From Jimgerdemannia flammicorona (lineage: Eukaryota > Mucoromycota > Endogonomycetes > Endogonales > Endogonaceae): a DNA stretch of 14,946 nucleotides. This document shows positions 1-10,376 of the stretch, one piece after another (the first letter of the stretch is position 1; every line of letters begins with the position of its first letter). The stretch covers positions 1-14,946 of the forward strand of contig RBNI01003927.1 in assembly GCA_003990745.1 (NCBI GenBank), read 5' to 3'. The translations under genes were made by a program, and so were the position numbers. The notes beneath the pieces were generated by a model. The model ran no database searches. It was not told the origin of the DNA and saw only the letters and a program-made list of their open reading frames with translations.

Positions 1-146
1 TGCATTTATTTTTCTGGTATCATGTGAATGAGTACATTTTTCAGAATAAAGCTGGGCAATTAGTTTGAGCTAATCCAGAAAATAATGTGCGTGCAACATG
101 AAATGTCATAAATAGTGCCGTTTGTTCATTCTGTGTACAATAATAC

Positions 147-171
147 AAAAAAAAAAAAAAAAAAAAAAAAA
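147..171. repeat. A25 homopolymer tract
   Basis: Uninterrupted run of 25 adenines in the upstream intergenic region. It could be a nucleosome-excluding promoter tract or the degraded tail of a retroposed sequence. No retroelement body or target-site duplication is recognisable on either side. Its exact length is uncertain because homopolymers are prone to sequencing error. Confidence 0.9.
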
Positions 172-468
172 GCACCACGATCGCTTATTTCATTTACTCG
201 CGTAATTTCGGGCTCCCATTATTTGCAACCACTGGAGGCTTCACACTGGGCCGTGAGCCCATAATGCGTTGAAGCCCTAAACCGTAAGCCGGTTTGGTGC
301 TTGGGACTGTTCAGCATTGCTACATATTAAAACAAGCCAAACGTGACAGTCCGAGTTTACCAGAGTTTTCGCCGCATAATCCATCATAACTTAAAAAATT
401 GTGGTAATTGGGAAAACGACAAGTGAAAGGCTTTTCTAACAGTTACAACCCAATAGAACGAGGGGAAT

Positions 469-496
469 GACGAACGACGAACGGCGAGCGACGAAC
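469..496. repeat. Four-unit 7-bp imperfect tandem repeat
   Basis: Units at 469-475, 476-482, 483-489 and 490-496. Three units are identical (GACGAAC) and the third differs at two bases (GGCGAGC). It lies about 500 bp upstream of the preferred start codon, so it could be a microsatellite or a clustered factor-binding site. I do not recognise the motif as a known site. Confidence 0.8.
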
Positions 497-837
497 GGAC
501 CGGTGACACTTGGTAAGTGGAATGGAAACTTGCTATGTCCTAAGGCCCAAATGGTCTCGGCACCTACTGGGGGTCAAAAATAAAAACAAAAGATGGTGGA
601 AACAACTTGATAAAAAATTACAATCTTCAGGGAATGGCGAAGTGGCGAAAGCATAATAGGGCAATGGGGGGCCTTGCTCCCCCAAATGCAGACCGCAAAA
701 CTTGATAGGATATCGATCTTATTGCAAAATGCCATTTAAAGTTGATCAAAGGGCGAATGAGAATGGAGGTTAGGTCATCGAAGTGCAAGCGGCTTTTGAT
801 CTAGACAGATCACCAGGCCGTGTAACAGGACGAGGAG

Positions 838-865
838 CCAAGCCGCCCCAGCCAAGCCGCCCCAG
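838..865. repeat. 14-bp direct repeat, two perfect copies
   Basis: The unit CCAAGCCGCCCCAG occurs at 838-851 and again immediately at 852-865, followed by a partial CCA. It sits in the likely 5' leader, 16 bp before the upstream in-frame ATG at 881. It is probably a recent slippage duplication in a C-rich leader. Confidence 0.85.
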
Positions 866-994
866 CCACCGATTGCACCGATGAACCGGAATGCGGGAAC
901 GGAAATGTTTCATGTAACCCGTTCGCGAGCCGATGTCGAGAAAACCAAAGTTAAGACTTGTCAGGACCCTTTAGCCCTTTGTTTCCCCACCACC

Positions 995-3900
995 ATGTAT
1001 TCTGAAAACGAGATTCTTGTCGTTCCCGGCTACTCCTTCGGGCGCTCCATCTCAAAGACAACTGACTATGGCGATCGGATAGGCGTCGCTTACGGCTACC
1101 GGTAAAGATCAGTGCGCTCCTGTTTTAACTTCCACCCGACTTACGTTTAACCCTCAAGCTCACTCCATATACTGCCTTTAGAACCGCAGATCGACTACCC
1201 GTCCTCGCTAAAGTGACCTACCAGCAGTCGCTGATTCTCGAGCGCCAGTTCCACATCACCAAACGACTCTGCGAGCAGCCCGAAGGCTCCTCCTTCGTCG
1301 TCCAGCCTATCGAGAGGCTATCCCTCTCCGACGGCCTCACAGTCGTGCTTTTTCTCGACGAAGGAGCCAGCCACCTCGACAGCTTTGAACTGTCAACGTC
1401 ACCCCGCGATTCCTCACCGCAACCGCAGCCGTCAATTGACGTGCCAACGTTTCTCAAATTCGCTACCAAGTGCTGCGATTGTCTGGACTTTGTGCATCGC
1501 AACCAAATCATCCACGGAGAATTGAGGCCATCGGTCTTCCTGTGGAAGTATCCGGATGACATCGTGAAGATGAAGCATTTCGGGACTGGCGCCAGAACTT
1601 TTGAAGCCACTTTGACAAGCGAGGGTTGGCGGAAGAGTACGAGCAGTCGGGAGAGCCTCGCGGTATTGCACAACACATTGGTCTACATATCCCCGGTAAG
1701 TTTTTGGTATATATATATATTGTTGCCATTCTGGCGTCTCATTACCAAACGAGTAAATTAACACATTCGATTTTCCATTATTTTTCAGGAACAAACAGGA
1801 CGAACTAGCTACACTCCTGACCATAGGACGGATCTGTACTCGTTGGGGATCATGCTCTTCGTGTTATTGTCGGGGCAACTACCTTTCGAAGGCGGGCCAA
1901 TCGACATTTTGCATAGTGTTCTTAGCAAGCCGGTACCGAAGTTGCACGAAATCAGACCGGAAATTCCGCGCATCATCTCTGAGATTATTGAGAAACTCAC
2001 AAATAAGGTATATGTCGAGGCGGGACGGGGCGGCGGGGGAAGAGGGGAGGGGAGGGAAGGGAAGGGGTGGTAATCCATCTTGCTACGTTTCATGTGTGTT
2101 TATATTAACATGTGACTCATATCGCCTAGTCTCCGAATGATCGGTATAGCAGCGCACATGGGTTGAGAGAGGATCTCAAAGAATGTATCCGAAGGCTCGC
2201 CGATTCGGAGGTATGCCCGTTGCAAATCATGGGGATATAGTCGGTTAGTGGCGATCATGGTCAACATGCGGGTTGAACATCTTACTGCGTCGCCCATAAA
2301 CCAATCTATATGACTACATGTTATTTCCCCTCTCTCTTCACAAAAGTCGATCTCGCAGTTCCCACTCGCCGAACATGATATTGCCTCTGTTTTTACATTG
2401 CCTTCGACTGTCTACGGTCGATCCCGTGAGATCGAACTCATCAGCTCTATTATACGTCGCGTCGCCAACGCGACGAAGACGCACGTCATCCATTTTGCGG
2501 ACGATGGGATCTTGAGCGGATCGCCTAGTATATCGGACGATATTAGTGATGCGAGTGGCGAGACTGGGAGTGTCACGGGTGATAGGTCTCTGGTTACCCC
2601 GTTGAGCGTCACCAGCGCCACAGGAAGCAACACGGTCGGAGGCGATCTCCCCGGTGCCAGTGCCATGGGAAGCTTAAGAAGAAGGATAAAGCATACGCAA
2701 ACTACGGAAATTATTGCGATACATGGGCCTGCTGGCGTCGGTGAGTTTTCTCCCATGTGATACTTGAGGTTCGGCACATGTGATTATCACAATACAGTTG
2801 AAAATGCAGTGTCGATGTGGCTGTTTTTTTTTTTTTTTTTAACTTGGATGTACCGTTCACGTGTATATCAATTGCATTATAGGCAAGTCCACGCTCGCAA
2901 ATCGCGCCGTGCAAAGTCAAGCTCGTGACAATGGCTATGTTGCCACGGCTAAATTTGACAATCGCCAGCAGACTCCCTATGGATGCATCCTGCAATGCAT
3001 TTCGTTGATCTTCAAGCAGCTACTAACTGAATCCGAGGAAGAGATTGCCCATTTCCACAAGGTCCTCCGCAACTCGCTTGGCGCACAGTTGGTGAACATC
3101 AGGCTCATAATGGACCTCGTGCCTGAACTGAGACCGATTCTTGGCGACATGGGCATCGAGCTCATGCCTGAGGTTGAGCAGCTGAGCAGTGTTGAGAGCC
3201 GGGCGAGATTTCACGGCATTTTCATTGAAATTATTCGTATCATATCTAATTGGAAAATGCTGACCCTGGTAGGATATTCTGTTGCTGATTTATTTCATTT
3301 TCTGCTGGATTTGTATATATGTTACTTTTGGTCATTCTCAAAGATATCATCATATTTCTATATTAATTTTCATCTCCCAAGTTTCTGGATGATATACATC
3401 AAGCAGGTGGGGTCTCCGTTACCATTTTCAATGGATAATTAGGCTACATCATTGAACTTCTTTGTCGCCTGGTCTCATCAATGTCGCATTCCATTTAGAC
3501 GAACCGTCGCTAGATCTGGTGATCACCCTTATCTCGGCCAAGATTCCGCTCCTAATTATACTCTCCTATCGCGACAATGAACTTCCACTCAAAATCCCCG
3601 CCATTTTGAATTCAGATCATGCCTCGGTTACGAATATCCCTCTACAGAACTTGGACTCGAACGCTCTTCACGAACTTGTTGGCGCCGCGTTGCAACGGAA
3701 AAAAGAGGAAGATCTAACAGATATCACGCCCCTTGTTGAACTGCTGGCCAACAGGACGAAAGGCAATGCGTTCTATACACGCCAAATTCTCTTTGCTTTG
3801 GAACGGAAGGGTTGGATCTTCTTTGACTGGCGGGCGAGCCGATGGGAGTACAATCTTGAAGGTACTGCCGGAATGTTGGCGAGTGGATCAGCCGAGGGCG

Positions 3901-6900
3901 ACGACATAATGGACGTGGAGTTTTTGGTGCAGAGGTTGAAAGAGCTACCACTTGATAGCCAAAAGTTTCTCAAATGGGCATCATTTATAGGAAACGTGTT
4001 TTCTTGGGAATCTGTGAAGTACTTGATGACCTATGCCGATTCCTCGGACAGCTCGGATACGGATGGGGAAGATACACAAAAAACGCCGTCCACTTCACCA
4101 AAATCGTTTGGCTCGCTGAAAAATCACAGGATCAAGGGCGTGGCTGATGCGACTCCGACACATGGAAGAAAACGAAAACGACTTCGAGGCAAGGATGCGG
4201 TGAATGGGTTGGAAGCAGCTGTACGCGAGGGTATTGTTCTACCGGTTGATGGTGATACTTTCAAATTCATGCACGATCGTTTCTCGCAGGCGGCGATGCT
4301 ATTGGCGGATTCGACAGTCACAGAAAGGATACATTTCAGCATTGCTGAGATGCTCATAAATACAACAAGTAACTATCTTATTTCAACATCCTTTTCGGGC
4401 TTGTAGTTATATTTGACGCCAGTCGATAATGCCCTGACATTGCCTGTGTATACATAATATATCCCCATTTTATAGCTGCAGACGTATTTCTGACCGCCGA
4501 TCATTTGATGAAAGCAAGCGAGTTAATCTCGACATTTGTCAAAAAGTCACCTTATCGGGACGTTCTTGTTCAAGCTGGAGACAAAGCGTCAATAGCGGGC
4601 GCTCACGCGATGGCGTTAAATTATTACAAGTACGCGATGAAGTTGACAAATGAGGCTTCGTGGCTCGACAGCCCCGATTCATCGTACGAGAAGACGTTAC
4701 ATTTATTCGTGCGCGCAGCTGAACTCAATTGGGTTGTTGGAAATCCAGCAACTTCAGAGGCACTGCTAGAAGAAATCTTTAAACATTCGAGGACTCCCCT
4801 GGATCGAGCGCCAGCGTATCAGATCCAGCATCGGCTCTTTTTTCAAGAAAAGAAGCATAAGAACGGTGGCGATGCTCTATTTACATGTTTACGGGAATTG
4901 GGACTCACTGGTGTGAAGACCGACATTACTCGAGAGCAATTAGATGAAATTTTTGAGCAAACAAAGCAGGAAATTCTTCAAGTTGGATTTTCGCAAATCG
5001 CTCAAATAGGACCGTGTCAAGACAAAACTGTACAAACAATAATGGATGTTTTGCAGGAGGCGTAAGTATCACTGTTTTTTTTTTTTTTTTTTTTTTTTTC
5101 GCCTTCTTTTTCTTGTTAAACAACGTGCTTTCTCTTGACCTTCAAGAATAGCGAAAATACACCTAAACGTTAATATTACATCTTCTACCATTCGCATATA
5201 GTTGTACGGCGGCATATTGGCTATCTCAACTTTCTCTGTTGTTTTTCATCGCCGCGAAACTGGTCTCTGCGTCATTGAAAAATGGGATGACCAAGGTCTC
5301 CGGTATCGGGTTTGTGTTTTTTGGAATAGCTGCTGTCGAAGGCTACCAGCAATACGAAATTGGACAAGAAATTGGCGAACTTGGCGTCAAAATTGGGGAG
5401 AAATATGGCCGTTGCTACGATTGTGGCCGCGGAAAATTTCTCTACACCTGCTTTCTTGACCAGTGGAAGCATCATCTTCGAGAAACCATCCCAATGTACA
5501 ATGAATGCCATGAGCTCTCACTCTCCGCAGGCGACAGGATTTATGCATCTTTTTCGAAAGTACATATCGTTACGTCAAGTTTTCACATCGGCGAATATCT
5601 CTCTCAAGTCATGCAAGAAGCCCAGTTATGTTTTAACGAGGTGCATAATTGGAGCCCCTCGGCGGATACGAATATTCTTGTGGTTTCATTGATGCGAACT
5701 ATCTTGGCGTTGCAGGGAAACACATACTTATCCGAGCAAGGGATTTTTGATGACGAAAATTTTAGTGATGTAGCATTTGTACAGGAAAATTGTGACGCAA
5801 GCTCAAATCCTACTGTTCCTATGAACTGGTATTTGAGCTACAAGATGTTACCGCTTGTTCTGTACGGGTTCAATGAGGCTGCTATAAATTTAGGGTTTGA
5901 ATGCATATCGACCATGCATTGCCATCCGCTGTAAGTATTGCACCCTACCCCTTTCTTTACGATGACAGGAAAATCTCTTGCTGTTCAAGTACATCTGAAT
6001 TAACTTTTCACTGATTTTTCAAACATACGTTGTGTATCCATAAGTCATAGGTACGCCTTACATTCGCAGCTTCTTATTTCTATGTCGTTGTTAGTCTCCA
6101 GGTCGTGATTATTACGATGCAAGCTACTCACTTCTTCACTTTCCATGTGTTATTTTAGGCATACGCGCATGATGCTTTATCTCCACTCACTCGCCATGAT
6201 CTCCATTCTAAGAGATGCTTCCATTGACGGCGACACACGCCGAAACTATCTTGACCGTGTCCGGGAAAATCAACGGTTGATTTTTGAATGGGTTCCGCAT
6301 TCTGGTAACAACCTGGCAATGTGGCATACACTTGTGGTAACACCCTAAAAATTTCAGCGATCCATCTTGAGCTTCAGAAGTATTGCACCGTTCTAAAACA
6401 TACCGTCTATGAATCACCATGCCACAGGAAGCCGAGCTGGCTTCTCTTTCTCCTGCCACGCGGAAGACTGACCAACTTTACGAAGAAGCCATCAATCAAG
6501 CGCACGCTGGACGATGGCGATTAGACTCGGGAATCATTCTTGAATACGCAGGCGAACACTACTTGCGTAACGGATTGAAGAACATCGCGGTGTCACTGTT
6601 CGATCGTAGCGTCTCGGCATATACTGCCATCGGCGCATATGGGAAGGTTAGACATTTGCGTAGCAAACATGGCGAATTGCTTTCTGTCCTTGAGGACCAG
6701 GCGCCAACAACGAACTTCGGGTCTCAAACGGACACATACCCTGTCCTTGACCAAAAATATTCTTGGGACGAAGTTCGGAACTCTAGTGGGCCTACTTCAG
6801 TGAAAGCTGCGACACCCGCATCAACGGAACAAGCATTAATGGAGCTTGACATCATCGATCTTGCATCAATATTGAAGAGCTCTCAGGTCATCTCCAGCGA

Positions 6901-9639
6901 AGTGGGCTTTGACAGCTTGCTAAAAAGTATGATGGCAATTATACTTGAGAATTGTGGCGCAGAGGCTGGTGCGATTGTCGTCAAGGGCGATGACGGTGCT
7001 TACTCTATTGTTGGTTATGGATCTCAGAAGAACGGGAGCACAACATTCAATCCACCCAAACAACTTTCTGACGAAGACGATTTGCTTTCCGCACGAATCG
7101 TACTCTACGCGATTCATACGCGTGAGAACGTATTCATCACGAACGTTCGAGCAGATCCTCGATTTTCCACGGGATCTTGGTTTGCCAGGGCAGGATCTAT
7201 ATCAGTAATCTGCGTGCCGATTTTGCACAAGAGCACGTTGGTGGGTTGTCTGTATCTGGAGGGTTCTGTGGGATCTTTCACGCCGAAACATTTGAGGGTG
7301 ATGACGTTGCTATGTCAGCAAATTGGCATCTCTGTGACGAACGCTCTGTTGTTCACCGAGAATTCTGAGATGATCGAGAGCCAAAAGAAAGCTTTACGGG
7401 AGGCTAAGGAGAGCAGGGAGTCGGCTCTGAAGGCAATGCGGCTCAAATCTACTTTTCTGGCAAATATGTGTAAGTTTTCATGCCACATGTTGTAATATTG
7501 TGAAACATTATGTCAAACCTGGCGTGTTAATGCTGCGGATTTCCAATTGAACTTTCGCTTTCTACAACAGCACACGAACTACGAACTCCATTTTCGGGAT
7601 TCCATGGTATGATATCGCTTTTAAGCGAAACTGCGCTTAATGCCGAGCAGCGGGAGTTTGTAGAGACCGCGAAGCAAAGCTGCGATCAACTATTACAGAT
7701 TATCGGTAAGACACTTACTGCGTATTAGGAAGAGAAATATATATATTATCGAATAATAGCCGAGCTAACGCATTTTTCCCATTGAAAGACGATCTTCTCA
7801 ATTTCTCGAAGCTTGAAGCTGGAAAGGTGGCTCTGGATCTAGGCGATGTCTATATGGAAGACCTTTTCGCCGACGTCATAGAACTGCTTACTATTCTTGC
7901 CACTCGAAAAGGGCTAAACATGTCTTATATTGTGGATGAGGCAGTCCCCAGTATCCTAGTCGGTGACTCGAATCGTTTAAAACAGTATGCATCATTCATT
8001 TCGTCAAACCTGATGTCGTAATAGCTTTTACTGCAAACGGAATCTCTAACCCGTCCTTGTTTGTTATCCTTTTAGGATTCTCAACAATCTTATTGGTAAG
8101 GATTAAACTTCAAACTAGGTAAAGCTGCGTGCATTGACTATACAAGACAAACCCCTCGTGTACTCACCAGCGTTGTAATACCAGGCAACGCCATCAAATT
8201 CACACATCAAGGCGAAATTATTGTGCGTTGTAGTTTGGATAAGTCAACAAACATCTCCCCTGACGCGAACGACGTGATGTTGCATTTCGAGGTAAATTTT
8301 TGTTGTTTTCTGGTGTGGCATCGTAATCGTTGTTTAATTCTGTCATTTTAAAGCAAAAAAAAAAAAAAAAATGGCTCTTACGATTATAATAGGTGATAGA
8401 CTCCGGCATAGGAATAAGTGAAGAACAACAAAAACATTTGTTCGAACCCTTCTCTCAGGTAATTTTGCGACTGTATTGATGTTGGGAGGATATTTGGGAC
8501 CCCATCGATGCCCTATTTGCCTTACCATTGTTTCCCACAGGTTGACAGTAGCAGTACACGAAATTATGGCGGCACTGGACTGGGTTTAAGCATTTGTTTA
8601 GTGAGTATTGTACCCTTTTATACTTGTTCTCAACGGCGTGGGATTGACGTTGGAGAATTCCGTCTTCGCTTTGGAATTTCACCAATGTGTATATTACCCA
8701 TCAACACCTAATAGCAATTGGTCCATCTAATGAATGGAAATGCCGGAGTCATATCGGAGCAAGGCCGAGGTTCTACCTTTTGGTTCACCGCCAAGCTTTC
8801 GAAGGCTTTACTCGGTCCTAATGAAACGCCACATCAAGATCTCCAGCGTGAAGTTCTGTCTCTGGTTCAACGCCTGGGCAAGCCGCGTGTGCTAATCGGC
8901 GCGAATTTCTCATCAACTGTTGACATGCTAGGACGATTCCTGGACTTCTCTCACCAAGAGAAGGTGTTGTCATTTAGAGAAACAATGGAGTCCCTGCAGA
9001 AATCAAAATTCGACGTCGCCGTGCTTGATTTCCCGATGGACGAAAATGGCACAGAGTTGCACGCCGTGCAACACAATCCCCGTCTTCACAATCTACGAAT
9101 CATTCTTTTCCACACACATTCTTTGGAGGAAATCCGCCTGAATGAAGAAAGTACCGGCGCTCCTGGAAGAAAAGGGCCTCTGGTCAACGCGGGAGCCAAA
9201 GTAACGAGGATATCAAAGCCAGCCCGTCGCCTTAAACTGTTGCGTTCTATGGCAGAGATTTTAAACCGGCCCATGTCGTCGAAACTACGGGCGTCGGTCA
9301 GTCTTAATCGATCGGCAAGGGATATTCTCACGAAAGAGGAGCAGGAGTCTTTCAAAGATAAACCAATCCTGATTGCCGAAGGTTTGCCATCCCATCATGC
9401 TCTATATTTTTCAGGTCCCTCGTTTCACGCGATATCGGCACGGATGTTGATTTGCATCTCTATCGTGTAGATAACGCTATTGCCCAAAAGGTTCTATTCA
9501 AACAACTATCCAATCTCGGATTTTCGGTCGATTGCGCGAACAATGGATTGGAAGCTTTGGAAATATGGTCTGCAAAACCTCCCGGTTACTACTGCATGGC
9601 CTTTTTTGATCATCACATGCCAAAGGTAAGGGAAGAGTG

Positions 9640-9672
<33 letters not shown>

Positions 9673-10224
9673 CTTTTTTTTTTTTTGTTTTAAAATTTTT
9701 CTCCTTCTTTTTTTTTTTTTTGAGCTCATTTTATTGCTTGGTACTCAAATATGCAGCCTTCTATTTTATTTTATTTTACTTGTCAGTGCGATGGCGTTGA
9801 AGCAACAAAAAGACTGCGTCGTCTGGAATTGGAAATCAAAACGGCCCACTTGCTCTCTATCGTGGCTCTCTCAGGTTAGCATAAAATCTATATGCATAGC
9901 TTTTTCGGTGATTTGCGCGTTTCGGAAAAGAATGTTCGCAATTTATACTCATCGTCCATGATATCAATTTAGCCGACGTGCAGACGTCTGCAAGGACGTT
10001 GTGCCTTGAAGCCGGCATGAATGGGTACGTGCGTTTCATCCCGTGTCGAAGCTCTTCCATTGTGCGTTCTATGCGTGAGCCTGAACTAATGCTATGTGCC
10101 ATTCAATTTTTACTTGGTTAATAGATACCTGACAAAACCGATGAAGACCGATCAGCTTGTTGGGGTTCTGCGGAAGTTCTGCTCATCAGAGATAGTCGAA
10201 TATCCCAAGTTCGTTGATGGCTAG
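995..10224 (+). CDS. Hybrid sensor histidine kinase (kinase-like / AAA ATPase / GAF / HisKA-HATPase / receiver), fungal group X type
   Basis: Phosphorelay sensor, inferred cytosolic (no signal peptide or membrane segments seen). Exons: 995-1101, 1182-1695, 1789-2007, 2130-2210, 2347-2740, 2883-3268, 3382-3406, 3499-4368, 4476-5061, 5202-5930, 6159-6336, 6428-7469, 7571-7705, 7789-7984, 8076-8095, 8185-8291, 8393-8458, 8541-8600, 8715-9381, 9471-9625, 9787-9874, 9973-10024, 10125-10224. All introns are GT-AG and the sum is 6,777 nt (2,258 aa). Domains: kinase-like 1-307 (VLAKV K46; YISPEQTGR after exon 2), pseudo-active because HRD is HGE (147-149) and DFG is HFG (168-170); Ser-rich insert 359-425; ATPase with Walker A GPAGVGKST (434-442) and Walker B FLDDIH (568-573); basic cluster 799-805; helical region 865-1500; GAF 1520-1675; HisKA SHELRTP with H1712; N box GNAIKF (1828-1833); G1 DSGIGI (1866-1871); G2 GGTGLGL (1895-1901); degenerate receiver about 1955-2095; receiver 2120-2250 (AEDN, D2174, S2208, K2230). 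Start 995 has a CACCACC context; ATG 881 is in frame and would add 38 residues. Matches S. pombe Mak2/Mak3 and Candida Chk1 architecture. Identity is firm; a few exon borders (acceptor 2346 versus 2358, intron 10) are less so. Confidence 0.9.
2016..2070 (+). repeat. G-rich purine tract inside intron 3 (candidate G-quadruplex)
   Basis: Intron 3 (2008-2129) carries at least eight runs of three or more G on the sense strand: 2022-2024, 2027-2030, 2035-2039, 2044-2047, 2049-2052, 2054-2056, 2059-2061 and 2064-2067, separated mostly by one to four bases. That satisfies the usual G3+N1-7 pattern several times over, so the pre-mRNA and the sense DNA strand could fold into a quadruplex. No other intron of the gene has such a tract. 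Confidence 0.75.
2824..2840 (+). repeat. T17 tract in intron 5
   Basis: Run of 17 T in the intron (2741-2882) that splits the Walker A motif, about 40 bp before its acceptor. It may serve as an upstream polypyrimidine tract or be neutral slippage. Confidence 0.85.
5075..5099 (+). repeat. T25 tract in intron 9
   Basis: Twenty-five T start 13 bases after the donor site of intron 9 (5062-5201), next to the 5' splice site rather than the acceptor. A U-rich stretch just downstream of a donor is a known position for splicing-enhancing U-rich-binding proteins, but this is inference. Confidence 0.85.
8355..8371 (+). repeat. A17 tract in intron 16
   Basis: Seventeen A lie about 20 bp before the acceptor of intron 16 (8292-8392). 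This is the only long A tract on the sense strand inside the gene; the other long intron tracts are T. A purine run so near an acceptor is unusual where a polypyrimidine tract would be expected. Confidence 0.85.
9644..9721 (+). repeat. Compound poly-T region in intron 20
   Basis: About 78 bp dominated by T: T29 (9644-9672), T13 (9674-9686) and T14 (9708-9721), broken by single C or G bases and a short AT segment. It fills the first half of intron 20 (9626-9786), between the phosphoacceptor exon and the next receiver exon. Exact length is doubtful because of homopolymer error. Confidence 0.85.
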
Positions 10225-10339
10225 GATTGTGTCATACATTTTAATCGTTTGGTGTTTGTCCCCACCTAGAACTTTTTTTTTTTTTTTGTATTCATTATTA
10301 CGTAACCAGCAATAATATTATTATTAACAAATCCACCCC

Positions 10340-10376
<37 letters not shown>

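Larger units (their letters stand above)
1..994. other. Intergenic region, promoter and 5' leader of the histidine kinase gene
   Basis: I see no convincing gene here on either strand. The stretch is AT-rich on the left and contains a 25-A homopolymer (147-171), a 6-bp perfect hairpin (279-284 with 290-295), a G5/C5 hairpin (665-670 with 679-684), a CCAAT box at 450-454, a run of four 7-bp units (469-496) and a 14-bp unit repeated twice (838-865). Promoter function is inferred only from position upstream of the + strand gene. No TATA box at a credible distance decides the transcription start. The frame of the downstream gene stays open back to an ATG at 881, so part of 881-994 could be coding. 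Confidence 0.6.

Noticed and set aside
147..171. Poly-A tail of a retroposon
   Set aside because: No reverse transcriptase, no SINE-like body and no target-site duplication could be seen nearby.
1218..1824. Minus-strand open frames opposite exon 2 of the kinase gene
   Set aside because: The plus strand encodes kinase-like motifs that splice in frame; the minus-strand peptides show no recognisable feature.
995..10224. A run of many separate small genes, or a broken pseudogene
   Set aside because: Every frame break coincides with a GT-AG intron, and 23 exons join into one frame with all histidine kinase and receiver motifs intact and in order.
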